A DNA stretch of 59,703 nucleotides from a virus. The stretch spans positions 1-59,703 of IMG/VR virus record IMGVR_UViG_3300007512_001945; one strand, 5' to 3'. The notes beneath the pieces were generated by a model. That model was not told the origin of the DNA, made no database searches, and worked only from the letters and a program-made list of their open reading frames with translations. The position numbers and the translations under genes were made by a program. This document shows, piece after piece, positions 1-7,427 of the stretch (positions are counted from its first letter, which is position 1; the number at the start of each line of letters is the position of its first letter).

Positions 1-1
1 A

Positions 2-2017
2 AAAGTGGCTGATTTGAGTTCCAAAAGGGATGTTTTGTATCAAAAAGTGTATGATCACATGGATAAGATAGGGTACACCCTCGGCGGCGCCGGCAAAATA
101 GATGCACCATGGAAAATTAAGAGAAAAATGCTTAAAGTTGCGCTTGATGAAAAAGAACATGAAGATTACAACCGAATAAATACTCAAATCGGCTTATATA
201 TCCCAAATCCGGGCGTTGCTGGACCCGCTGGTTACGATTTGGAAGAATTAGCCACAAGATACGGCGAATATTGGAAAAAGAACGCCGGATACATCAAAAA
301 AGAGATAAACAAGCTTGATAATGACAAATATTCCATTATTATCACTCGACACCCCATCGATGTGATGAGAATGAGTGATTTTGAGAAAATTACCTCTTGT
401 CACTCTCCCCCAAGCCGCGGCGGGGGCTCTCAAGAGTATTATAAGTGTGCTGTTGCCGAAGCAATGGGTCATGGAGCTATTGCATACGTTGTGGAGACAG
501 AACACTTGCTTCACGATACAAATACAAGCAATATCGACAGTGCAGAGCAAGAAATTCAAGAAGGCGAACTCTTTCATGATGACGCAAGGAATGCAGTTTC
601 TGGTTATTTAACGCCCGTAAGTCGAACCAGATTGCGCCAAATGCGTTACTATACCGATCAAGACCTTGCGGGTGGTTCATATTATCCCAAACGCTGGGAT
701 GACGGAACAGAGCTAGCAGTACCCGAGAGACGCATCTATGGTGCGGCAATTCCAGGGCTTTATGAACGTGTAGCTGAGTGGGCTCGGGAAAATCAAGAAA
801 AAGCCATTGAAAAAATGCCAATTGACGGAGAAGACGGCGAAGCCATTAATTTAGATCGTTTTTGGATATTTGGTGGTTCGTATGAAGATACCGCCGGCGC
901 CGAGGGAAGAAAAGCGTTACTTTCTCGCCTAATTGGGCGCCCGGAGCTTGATTTTACCGGCAACGTTCACCAAAACCAAGAAACTGAAGATGATTTAGAT
1001 GCGAACGCTCTCTCTGGGTTCGCAGGACGATGGAGAAATGAAGTCGAAGAGATCATGGAGGAGTGGAATAACCGTTATGCCAATACGCATGTAGACGCAG
1101 AAGTACAGGAAGATTATGAAGGTGGGTTTTACATAAGTGTACGTGCAACGATGCAGTGGAGTTGGGATTTAGATGAGTTCTCCAAGTTACCCAACTCTTA
1201 TCCCACCGGAACGTATGTTTTTGATAGTATAAATGATATATGGGGCGATATTTTTGATTCAAGTAGTGGATTTATCAACAACTATGACAGAAAAAACGTG
1301 AGGATCGGGTGCGCCCTCAATCTAGAACACCCAGAAGTGTATGGAACAGGTGACTATGTCTATGATCCAGACAACCTTCGAGATCTTTGTGCTGCACTTG
1401 ATACCAAAATGGATGATAAACGCGATGGTTTCAAGGCGACCATCGAGGAATTTTTAAAGCGCGAAGGCTGGATGGAAGGTGGAGAATACCTTAAGTTAGC
1501 TATGGAAATTGAGGATCGCGATCTCGCATCTTATGAATGGGATCTCGAAACAGACGGCGAGTATAGTGAGTCATATGAGTCCACCGCAAGATACTCATTT
1601 GATTATGACCCCGAAGAGTGGGGAATGGATATCCGTGTATTATTTAAGCTTTTGGATTCTCGCGATTACAAGATTGCTTTACGCAGAAATTTATTAGAAT
1701 TACCAAGAAAAGAAGTTGAAACAGAGTATTATCTACAAATGAGCACCCAAACAGTAGACTCCGGCGGAGATGCGCGTGTTACCGCTATCTTCTCGATTAA
1801 TGCGGACGAACCTGATATCATGGCTCAACTTTTTAGAGAGCTTGTAGAGGGTTCTATGGACGATGAAGACAATCTTACGGTAGTGTTCAATAAGACCTTG
1901 GCTACACTCAAAAATAATATGGGTTCGGGAGTGTGGCCGGAAGAAGAGTCCGCAGCTACTGCAAACTTGAGTGAGAATCTTGTTAAAACTTGGAAGCAGT
2001 TTATAAATTATGGCTAA
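2..2017 (+). CDS. Conserved phage protein of unknown function (5' end possibly cut by window)
   Basis: The frame is open from base 2; a GTG at base 5 could be the start but no upstream sequence is available, so the N-terminus is uncertain. About 670 aa are visible, rich in Asp/Glu and Tyr/Trp. Around residues 110-165 a segment with ITRHPIDVM, TSCHSP, a Gly run and AIAYVVETE resembles a pattern I recall from virion-associated proteins of large phages (TRHP...TSC...AYLI); this is memory of a pattern, not a search result. No enzymatic motif is recognised. It overlaps the next gene by 8 bp. Because the following genes 4697-7033 carry a shared N-terminal leader, the missing start should be checked for the same leader. 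Confidence 0.75.
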   Translation, partial: KVADLSSKRDVLYQKVYDHMDKIGYTLGGAGKIDAPWKIKRKMLKVALDEKEHEDYNRINTQIGLYIPNPGVAGPAGYDLEELATRYGEYWKKNAGYIKKEINKLDNDKYSIIITRHPIDVMRMSDFEKITSCHSPPSRGGGSQEYYKCAVAEAMGHGAIAYVVETEHLLHDTNTSNIDSAEQEIQEGELFHDDARNAVSGYLTPVSRTRLRQMRYYTDQDLAGGSYYPKRWDDGTELAVPERRIYGAAIPGLYERVAEWARENQEKAIEKMPIDGEDGEAINLDRFWIFGGSYEDTAGAEGRKALLSRLIGRPELDFTGNVHQNQETEDDLDANALSGFAGRWRNEVEEIMEEWNNRYANTHVDAEVQEDYEGGFYISVRATMQWSWDLDEFSKLPNSYPTGTYVFDSINDIWGDIFDSSSGFINNYDRKNVRIGCALNLEHPEVYGTGDYVYDPDNLRDLCAALDTKMDDKRDGFKATIEEFLKREGWMEGGEYLKLAMEIEDRDLASYEWDLETDGEYSESYESTARYSFDYDPEEWGMDIRVLFKLLDSRDYKIALRRNLLELPRKEVETEYYLQMSTQTVDSGGDARVTAIFSINADEPDIMAQLFRELVEGSMDDEDNLTVVFNKTLATLKNNMGSGVWPEEESAATANLSENLVKTWKQFINYG

Positions 2018-2249
2018 AAAGAAACTTCTTGAAGACTCGGACTGGCTTTTTACGATGTTAGCTGCCGTTGTTAAGAGAAGCGGCGGAGAATTGCGTATGC
2101 CTGACGAAGACCTTCTCAGTGTATCAAAAAAAGACATTATCGGGCTATTTTACGACAAAGAGGACAACTGCACTGTGTTGAAACTAGTTAATCCGTCAGA
2201 GGTGTTTGGGAAGAGTTTGGCTCTGACAGATAACGATTTGGATAACTAA
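2010..2249 (+). CDS. Small hypothetical protein, 79 aa
   Basis: ATG overlaps the end of the upstream gene by 8 bp, which suggests translational coupling. The protein is compact, with a helical N-terminus (KKLLEDSDWLFTMLAAVV) and an acidic tail. The centre (KKDIIGLFYDKEDNCTVLKLV) looks like alternating strands. No family is recognised. The next gene starts 1 bp after its stop. Confidence 0.6.
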   Translation: MAKKKLLEDSDWLFTMLAAVVKRSGGELRMPDEDLLSVSKKDIIGLFYDKEDNCTVLKLVNPSEVFGKSLALTDNDLDN

Positions 2250-2250
2250 T

Positions 2251-2832
2251 ATGGATGATACTTTTAGAAGGCTCAATATCCATTTTGATATTGAGGCACT
2301 AAGGAAGGCATATGACCGCGCAGTTAACGAAATTGGGTTTAGCGGCGAATTAGTTAATTGTATAAGCTTAACTCACAAAGGCGACTCTCCCGGGGACCCG
2401 CGCGGTATTTTCTGGACTAAAAATCTAGATTATGAGGAGATTCAGGTCGAAAAATTTGTGGATGAGGGGGCATATAAAGTTTTCGAGCCTTTGCTGATGG
2501 ATTCTTACTTCAAGAACGTCTATGATGTGCTATCGCGACACTTTAGGCTTGGAAGAGTTAGAATTTTGAAACTAAGCCCTAGGACGTGCCTAAGTTACCA
2601 TCGCGATCCCGAGAACAGGCTTCATATACCAATTATTACCAACCCGGGCGCCCTAATGGTGGTTAATAATGAATGCTTTCATATGAAGGCGGAGGGTGAT
2701 GTATATCATATGAAAACCACTCAGTACCACGCCGCAATGAATGGGGGAGATGTAGAGAGAATTCATTTAGTTGCAACTATCTTAGACGAAAATCCTGATG
2801 ATGAACTGTACACTATCTATGGTGGAGACTAG
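2251..2832 (+). CDS. 2-oxoglutarate/Fe(II) oxygenase, aspartyl beta-hydroxylase-like
   Basis: 193 aa. The motif YHRDPENRLHIPI (about residues 111-123) supplies the H-x-D iron ligands and a following conserved Arg/His. A distal His lies in QYHAAMNGG (about residue 158), followed by ERIHLVATI. This H-x-D...H arrangement in a double-stranded beta-helix context is the signature of aspartyl/asparaginyl beta-hydroxylase-like 2OG oxygenases, which hydroxylate proteins or small molecules using 2-oxoglutarate and oxygen. The substrate cannot be told. It is tightly packed behind the 79-aa gene. A second, unrelated 2OG oxygenase (PhyH type) lies in the glycan island. Confidence 0.72.
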   Translation: MDDTFRRLNIHFDIEALRKAYDRAVNEIGFSGELVNCISLTHKGDSPGDPRGIFWTKNLDYEEIQVEKFVDEGAYKVFEPLLMDSYFKNVYDVLSRHFRLGRVRILKLSPRTCLSYHRDPENRLHIPIITNPGALMVVNNECFHMKAEGDVYHMKTTQYHAAMNGGDVERIHLVATILDENPDDELYTIYGGD

Positions 2833-2865
2833 ATACTAATATAACCATGAAGGAGGGCTTTGTGG

Positions 2866-3426
2866 GTGCTTGGCGCACGAATTATATTAGTAGCTCAGAT
2901 GTTGTTATATTCTGGAGTAGAACCACGCACTTCTCCTGAATCGCGGGAAGTAATATTGGTATCCAACAAGAGTGCCGCGGCAGTACGTCCACCTTTAGAG
3001 TGGGCTATCCCGCCTAATATTGTAGTCTGCAGCGGATCTGATGTTGAGATGGACACCGTACGGCGCGCCACAAAATTCTGGGAGAGACTCGGTTACAAAT
3101 TTGGCGACATCCGCAAAGCCAAGCGCGACGACTACGCATGCGCAACAGGAATGCCTCCGCTTAATCAAATTTTAATAGATATCCCAAGTCAAGGGTTTCA
3201 GTTTGGAAAACATCTAGGAACCACGCGCACGTGGCATTATACGGAGTCCAATCTCGCCATCCGCGCCAAAATAGAAATCGTTAGTGGTTGGGGAAATGCC
3301 GCGAGAGTTTTGGAGCACGAGATGGGGCATGCTTTTGGATGGAGAGATAACTCAAAGACTGGTCACATTATGAACGGTTCGTGGTCACTAAGTGGATTAA
3401 ACTCTCAAGGCTTGCGTAAACCGTGA
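2866..3426 (+). CDS. Exported metzincin-like zinc metalloprotease
   Basis: About 186 aa. A strong AGGAGG at 2851-2856 sits 9 nt before GTG 2866; the TTG at 2860 is too close, so GTG is preferred. The N-terminus (ARIILVAQMLLYSG) is hydrophobic, like a signal peptide or anchor. Residues 151-161 read HEMGHAFGWRD, a full HExxHxxGxxD metzincin zinc site with Asp as third ligand, and GHIMNG about 8 residues on fits the Met-turn. Metzincins cut extracellular or periplasmic proteins. The gene ends in a 4-bp overlap with the nuclease gene. Possible roles are host envelope protein digestion or lysis support; these are inferences. Confidence 0.7.
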   Translation: MLGARIILVAQMLLYSGVEPRTSPESREVILVSNKSAAAVRPPLEWAIPPNIVVCSGSDVEMDTVRRATKFWERLGYKFGDIRKAKRDDYACATGMPPLNQILIDIPSQGFQFGKHLGTTRTWHYTESNLAIRAKIEIVSGWGNAARVLEHEMGHAFGWRDNSKTGHIMNGSWSLSGLNSQGLRKP

Positions 3427-3767
3427 GATATGAGTATAGAGCAACTCTTATCCGTGTCATTGATGGAGACACAATTGACGCTATGATAGATTTGGGTTTC
3501 AACACGTGGATTAAAAAAAGAGTGCGTTTGTGGGGCATTAACGCGCCTGAGAGTCGTACAAAAAATTTAGAGGAGAAAGCCCTTGGTCTCGCCGCCAAAG
3601 AGCGCTTACAGGGGCTTCTAGAGGGCGTAAATGGCGAATTTATATTGATATCTCACGGAGTAGGCAAGTATGGAAGGTGCCTTGGCACACTACTTATAGG
3701 AGAGTATGGAGAAATTCATATTAATAACTTATTGTTGTTTGAAGGATATGCGGAGGAGTATGAATGA
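3423..3767 (+). CDS. Thermonuclease (staphylococcal nuclease fold)
   Basis: 114 aa, starting at a GTG that overlaps the previous stop (GTGA). RVIDGDTIDAMID near the N-terminus is the SNase signature with metal-binding Asp. RVRLWGINAPES supplies the first catalytic Arg and Glu, and GKYGRCLG supplies the second Arg. The length fits a minimal OB-fold SNase. No signal peptide is visible, so it would act inside the cell unless exported otherwise. It probably degrades host nucleic acid; it sits between an exported protease and a lipoprotein, as a scavenging or host-takeover set would. Confidence 0.85.
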   Translation: MRYEYRATLIRVIDGDTIDAMIDLGFNTWIKKRVRLWGINAPESRTKNLEEKALGLAAKERLQGLLEGVNGEFILISHGVGKYGRCLGTLLIGEYGEIHINNLLLFEGYAEEYE

Positions 3768-4333
3768 ACAAATTTTTATTTTTAGCGTTGGCGGTTTTGT
3801 CTTGTGATCCCACGCCAGTATTAATTACAGAACAAGATACGGCACCAATAGAAGAAGACCGAAGCTGGGTCACTTGGGATGAGTGTGGTCACAACATTGA
3901 TGAAAACCCATGCAACTTTGTTCTTACGGACCAAAATGGCAAAGAAGTGGAACTATATGACTTTTATGGTAAAGTTATTGTCGTTGATTTCTCAACCATG
4001 TGGTGTGCAGTCTGTGTGAATATCGCGACTGAGGGCGATCAACTTGTAGCCAAATATGGCGAAGAAAATGTGGTATGGCTCACAGTGTTAATTGAAAACG
4101 AAACCGGGAATCCACCCGATTTAGCTGATCTTCAGCGGTGGGTTGCCACGCATGGCATAAAGGTGCCCGTTTTGGGCGCAGATAGGAGCCTTATTGACAT
4201 GTCTGCTAACACAGGCTATCCTATCGCCGGCTGGCCAACATTGGTAGTGATAGATCGCAATATGGTTTTAAAACATGGTATTAGCGGCTGGAGCGAACAG
4301 GCGATTGATATTTGGGTGAGCGGGTTACTATAA
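3764..4333 (+). CDS. TlpA/ResA-like thioredoxin-fold lipoprotein
   Basis: 189 aa. The start MNKFLFLALAVLSC with Cys14 looks like a lipoprotein signal peptide, then an acidic linker. From residue 50 on there is a thioredoxin-like fold: VIVVDFSTMW then C81-A-V-C84 (CxxC redox pair) and a cis-Pro loop GWPTLVVID near residue 165. TlpA/ResA proteins reduce disulfides in the periplasm of Gram-negative bacteria. The protein would be membrane-anchored facing the periplasm. It overlaps the nuclease gene by 4 bp. A phage lipoprotein with a redox domain is unusual; it could be a host-derived gene that remodels the envelope. Confidence 0.75.
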   Translation: MNKFLFLALAVLSCDPTPVLITEQDTAPIEEDRSWVTWDECGHNIDENPCNFVLTDQNGKEVELYDFYGKVIVVDFSTMWCAVCVNIATEGDQLVAKYGEENVVWLTVLIENETGNPPDLADLQRWVATHGIKVPVLGADRSLIDMSANTGYPIAGWPTLVVIDRNMVLKHGISGWSEQAIDIWVSGLL

Positions 4334-4344
4334 TTTATACTACT

Positions 4345-4352
4345 TATAAATA
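4345..4352 (+). promoter_or_regulatory. Candidate T4-type late promoter box TATAAATA
   Basis: TATAAATA is identical to the T4 late promoter core and lies just after the TlpA-like gene, about 100 bp before the signal-peptide gene at 4452. The window encodes a gp55-like late sigma factor (37620-38339), which would recognise such boxes. The sequence alone cannot show activity. Confidence 0.35.
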
Positions 4353-4450
4353 TGAATTATTTGGATCTAGCACTTAGTAAGCTTGAGGGCGACGAGCTAT
4401 CGGCATACGAAGAAGAAATCGAGCTTTGGATCACTTACGGAGGCGATTAA
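4352..4450 (+). CDS. Possible 32-aa acidic miniprotein
   Basis: ATG 4352 opens a 32-aa frame beginning MNYLDLALSKLEGDELSAY and ending in TAA at 4448-4450. It is acidic and amphipathic, and its stop is 1 bp before the next start. There is no clear ribosome binding site, and it overlaps a TATAAATA box, so it may simply be the leader of the following gene. Confidence 0.3.
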   Translation: MNYLDLALSKLEGDELSAYEEEIELWITYGGD

Positions 4451-4451
4451 A

Positions 4452-4700
4452 ATGAAGTATTTATTCTTGTTTTTGCTCTCTGGTATTGCTCTCGCTGATG
4501 ATACCAAGGAAGAAGAGCCGAAAGTCATTTACAAAGAGCGAACTGAAATCGATTTCGAAGGCGTTGAAGTTGCCGGCGAACTTGTGCGACCCCAAGGAAC
4601 GCTCATTTTGGATAGGAAAAGAGCACAATTCAACTCCATGATCAAGCTGCGCACCGACTTTGATGATGAAATGGACAAATCAGTAGATGAGATAAAATGA
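4452..4700 (+). CDS. Small exported protein with signal peptide
   Basis: The start is placed at ATG 4452 (GGAGG lies about 10 nt upstream) rather than further upstream, because this gives a clean signal peptide: MKYLFLFLLSGIALADD, with likely cleavage after ALA. The mature part (about 65 aa) is charged, with KVIYKERTEIDFEGVEVAGELVRPQG and a C-terminal helix. No family is recognised. TonB- and Gly-Asp-rich Myxococcota-type proteins have a similar look, but this is only an impression. It overlaps the kinase-like gene by 4 bp. Confidence 0.65.
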   Translation: MKYLFLFLLSGIALADDTKEEEPKVIYKERTEIDFEGVEVAGELVRPQGTLILDRKRAQFNSMIKLRTDFDDEMDKSVDEIK

Positions 4701-4738
4701 AACTCCTATTTGAAAACTGGCGCAAGTTTGTCAAGGAA
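4697..4738 (+). repeat. Repeated gene-start sequence, copy 1 (leader peptide)
   Basis: The first about 40 bases of this gene are nearly the same as those at 5727 and 6347. They encode MKLLFENWRKFVKE. The similarity then stops sharply, so a short leader has been copied onto unrelated proteins. Confidence 0.8.
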
Positions 4739-5725
4739 GAGGCTTCATTCGATCTTAAGAACGCTGCCACTGCTTTCGATGCTGGGAGCCCAAAAGCTCG
4801 TAAAGACGAGTTTATGACGAGGGTCAAAGAGACTGCTAACAAGCTCGGCTTTCACTATGTTAAAAAACTTGGCGAAGGTCAAATGGGCGAAGTATTTTTG
4901 GTCGAGAACAAAGAAACCGGCGAACGCAATGCGCTGAAGGTTGTAACTGATCGCCTCTACGGTGGTCCGGCAACTTCTGAGCAGGAAGCCAGAAACTATC
5001 GATTTGCGATGGAAAACAAGGCATCGATGCCTGAAAAATATGCCAAGTATTTGCCCGATGTATATGAAGTGGTTAAGGGAGATAAAGACTATTATATCTT
5101 TATGGAGGTTCTCCAAGATATCCCAGATAGAGTGAAAACTGACTTATTTCGATTGAATGCAAAGGATTTTTCCTTGGATCGATATGAAAAGTATGTTAGA
5201 ATATTAAAAGACCCCCAAGCTACTTACGACATTATCTTAACTGCCCTCTACGGAGATCTTATTTTAGCGCAAGGAGATGAGGACGTGAAGGAGAATATTC
5301 TGCACAATGTTCCAAATAAAGTTATAAAGAAAATCATGGATGACACAGACACCGACTGGGGTTGGAAGACTGTTGATGCTCTTGCTGATCTAATTGTTCA
5401 AGAATCTATGGAATATCTCCATCAAGGAGATGGGTTCTATGAATCTTTGCCAGTTTCCTTTAGAGATTCACTTCGACTTTCATTGGACGAAGCTTTTGAC
5501 AAGCAGATAGTTCCCGTACATCAAGGACACGGCGCCGTTTCACACGCAGGTCGTTCCCCAGAAAGCATAGAAAAGCTATTCCCCGAGGCGCGGAATCTGA
5601 TGGCTGCGATGAGATATTTCCATGATGATCAGAAATGGCAACCGAAAGATGTTCACTCGGGAAATGTGATGGTTCGTCCCGGGACAAAGGACTTCGTGAT
5701 CACCGATCTCGGACTATTTAGCTAA
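4697..5725 (+). CDS. Protein kinase-like protein with capsid-targeting-like N-terminus
   Basis: 342 aa. Residues 1-14 (MKLLFENWRKFVKE) match the leaders of the next two genes. The kinase fold follows: Gly loop GEGQMGEV (59-66), ATP-binding Lys81 (NALKVV), a Glu at 96 or 98 in helix C, hinge IFMEVLQ (134-140), catalytic loop with Asp318 and Asn323 (KDVHSGN) and the metal site D337-L-G in place of DFG. All key residues are present, so activity is plausible. Residues 145-290 between hinge and catalytic loop are an unusually long insertion. The catalytic loop is unlike HRDLKPEN and closer to atypical or phage kinases. Substrate unknown; host protein phosphorylation after injection is an inference. 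Confidence 0.78.
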   Translation: MKLLFENWRKFVKEEASFDLKNAATAFDAGSPKARKDEFMTRVKETANKLGFHYVKKLGEGQMGEVFLVENKETGERNALKVVTDRLYGGPATSEQEARNYRFAMENKASMPEKYAKYLPDVYEVVKGDKDYYIFMEVLQDIPDRVKTDLFRLNAKDFSLDRYEKYVRILKDPQATYDIILTALYGDLILAQGDEDVKENILHNVPNKVIKKIMDDTDTDWGWKTVDALADLIVQESMEYLHQGDGFYESLPVSFRDSLRLSLDEAFDKQIVPVHQGHGAVSHAGRSPESIEKLFPEARNLMAAMRYFHDDQKWQPKDVHSGNVMVRPGTKDFVITDLGLFS

Positions 5726-5726
5726 T

Positions 5727-5768
5727 ATGAAACTCCTACTTGAAAATTGGCGAAAGTTTTTAAACGAG
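5727..5768 (+). repeat. Repeated gene-start sequence, copy 2 (leader peptide)
   Basis: The first 32 bases are identical to copy 3 at 6347 and differ from copy 1 at only a few positions. They encode MKLLLENWRKFLNE. Confidence 0.8.
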
Positions 5769-6350
5769 AAAAAGTGGGAAGATTTCGACATTCCCAAGAA
5801 TCAATGGTCGGATGTTAGCCCAGAAGACATTAAATCGTCTCAAGATCCTCTAAACGTAGATCTGTCAGACGAGTTGTACGATCTTATTAACACAGCGTAC
5901 GCGCCTATAGGGGGACATTTTGATTTTAATAACTCCGGAGATTTGCCGGCGGACCATGATGATTGGATAGCAATCGATTGGGACGAAGATCCCGAACCTG
6001 ACGCGTTAAGAATTGGCAAGAACACACCCGCCGGCATAAAGATGACTGGCGCAGGACATGACGGACAACGTCAAAGCAAGCGACACTATATTGAAAAAAC
6101 ACTGGAATTGTTATCAAGTCCCGGCTATTACGCCGAAATGTCTAAGCGCATAGCTGACATCATGATTAATGCCGGTGTGCCGTACGTCGGCGACCCCGAG
6201 GTGCTCGCGAGGGTGTTGGGTCCCACTAAAGAATTTGAATGGCTAGGAGATCATCCAGATGGTTTGTATCCCGAGTATAAGGGGTGGTATCGTCGCTCAG
6301 TCGGTGGAAATCCGGGTGAATTGAAAATTATGTTTGGAGATCCTCGATGA
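5727..6350 (+). CDS. Conserved phage protein of unknown function with capsid-targeting-like N-terminus
   Basis: 207 aa. It starts 1 bp after the kinase gene stop, with leader MKLLLENWRKFLNE ending in L-N-E, a T4 prohead-protease-type motif. The body has ELYDLINTAYAPIGGH, an acidic stretch (AIDWDEDPEPD), GIKMTGAGHDG, then two helices, WLGDHPDG and a C-terminal GELKIMFG strand. This layout recalls a conserved family in large phages and loosely a GNAT acetyltransferase fold, but no acetyl-CoA motif can be claimed. Likely a packaged head protein with the neighbours. Confidence 0.7.
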   Translation: MKLLLENWRKFLNEKKWEDFDIPKNQWSDVSPEDIKSSQDPLNVDLSDELYDLINTAYAPIGGHFDFNNSGDLPADHDDWIAIDWDEDPEPDALRIGKNTPAGIKMTGAGHDGQRQSKRHYIEKTLELLSSPGYYAEMSKRIADIMINAGVPYVGDPEVLARVLGPTKEFEWLGDHPDGLYPEYKGWYRRSVGGNPGELKIMFGDPR

Positions 6351-6388
6351 AACTCCTACTTGAAAATTGGCGAAAGTTCATAAATGAA
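6347..6388 (+). repeat. Repeated gene-start sequence, copy 3 (leader peptide)
   Basis: Third copy of the leader, encoding MKLLLENWRKFINE, joined directly to the HAD domain. Confidence 0.8.
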
Positions 6389-7033
6389 GAGCATGAGCCC
6401 ATCACAACCCTTCGTATCTTCGACTTCGATGAAACAATAGCCCACACGAGGTCAGAAACACGCGTTAAAGCCCCTGATGGTTCCGAAGCGATTCTAGGCA
6501 ACCAACAGGAATTTGAGGAGTATATGAATGCCGCAGCGGCAAAAGAGGGCATTGAGGCATTTGATGCAGTCGACAAATTGATGGAATTGGGATATGAAAT
6601 TGATTTAAGTGATTTCTCGATTGTGAAGGACCCCGATGAGATTGTGATAGTCACCGATGAGCTTCGTGAGTTCTCCGAGAATTCAAAGACGTACATTATG
6701 ACTGCTCGACGGGGACAATCTCTTGGTCCTATCTTAGATTATCTAGATGAGATCGGAATCGACTCGTCAAGAGTGCGACCGATTGCAACACAGGGAGAAT
6801 CCAAGGGAGACGTCATCGCTCACATGATTTCACAAAAGATTATGAATAGTGGAAAATCCAACATCAATCGCATTGAATATTACGAAGATTCGCAAAAGAA
6901 TATTGATGATGTGTTAAACAAGATATGCAATAATGAACAATTAGCCGAGATTAAACCAGAAGATTTCGTGCTTGTCGTCAATAAAGTAATTAAAATTGAT
7001 GACGGCTATAAATTAGAACAGATCAGTTGTTAA
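6347..7033 (+). CDS. HAD-superfamily phosphatase-like protein with capsid-targeting-like N-terminus
   Basis: 228 aa. Leader MKLLLENWRKFINE (residues 1-14) is followed at once by a HAD core: motif I D26-F-D28-E-T30, motif II Thr in IMTARRG (about 116-122), a Lys in GESKGDVI (about 150-157) and the acidic motif YYEDSQKN (about 178-185). The set is complete, so phosphoester hydrolysis is plausible. It resembles small phage HAD proteins, including the RNA-repair-linked SAK type; the substrate is unknown. The start overlaps the preceding stop (ATGA). Leader and context suggest packaging in the capsid and delivery into the host. Confidence 0.78.
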   Translation: MKLLLENWRKFINEEHEPITTLRIFDFDETIAHTRSETRVKAPDGSEAILGNQQEFEEYMNAAAAKEGIEAFDAVDKLMELGYEIDLSDFSIVKDPDEIVIVTDELREFSENSKTYIMTARRGQSLGPILDYLDEIGIDSSRVRPIATQGESKGDVIAHMISQKIMNSGKSNINRIEYYEDSQKNIDDVLNKICNNEQLAEIKPEDFVLVVNKVIKIDDGYKLEQISC

Positions 7034-7066
7034 TTTAAAACTAATTAAAGGCGTAGGAGGCGCACG

Positions 7067-7393
7067 ATGTCTAACATAAACAATGGATGGGAGACCTATT
7101 CAAAATTAGTATTACAACAACTGGAGACACTTGCCGGCGGCATTGAAGGTCTTCGGTCTGAGCTTCAAGATGTAAAGGGGCAATTGACCGAATTAAAAGC
7201 GAGAGAAGATCGCGTGCAAGATCTAAAGGCTTGGAAAGAAAAGGTGGATGAAGTCGCTTCCCCTACTCAAATGCAAGCTAAGTTTGAAGAGATAGAAGAA
7301 CTAAAAGAATTTAAAACCAAGGCAGTGACCATATTTATGGTAATCCAAACACTAATGGGTATCGCGATGGCATGGGGTCTTGATATTTTTTAG
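7067..7393 (+). CDS. Coiled-coil protein with C-terminal membrane anchor (XhlA-like)
   Basis: 108 aa behind a strong AGGAGG at about 7055. Residues 10-80 are a Glu/Lys/Leu-rich coiled coil. The last 25 residues (from FKTKAVTIFMVIQT to the end) form one membrane helix with almost nothing beyond it. This tail-anchored coiled-coil layout matches haemolysin XhlA-like phage proteins, often near lysis genes. A role with a holin or in membrane attachment is an inference; no lysin is adjacent. Confidence 0.6.
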   Translation: MSNINNGWETYSKLVLQQLETLAGGIEGLRSELQDVKGQLTELKAREDRVQDLKAWKEKVDEVASPTQMQAKFEEIEELKEFKTKAVTIFMVIQTLMGIAMAWGLDIF

Positions 7394-7422
7394 TTGACAG
7401 GTGCTCATGAAGCGGTTACATT
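7394..7422 (+). promoter_or_regulatory. Candidate sigma70 promoter
   Basis: TTGACA (7394-7399) and TACATT (7417-7422) are separated by 17 bp. The -10 matches TATAAT at 4 of 6 positions. It overlaps the 5' part of the 7401 reading frame, which supports the later ATG at 7428 as the start of that gene, with a very short leader. Confidence 0.45.
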
Positions 7423-7427
7423 GTCGT

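Noticed and set aside
2860-2862. TTG 2860 as start of the metzincin-like gene
   Set aside because: Only 3 nt from AGGAGG; GTG 2866 has the usual 9-nt spacing and a better signal peptide.
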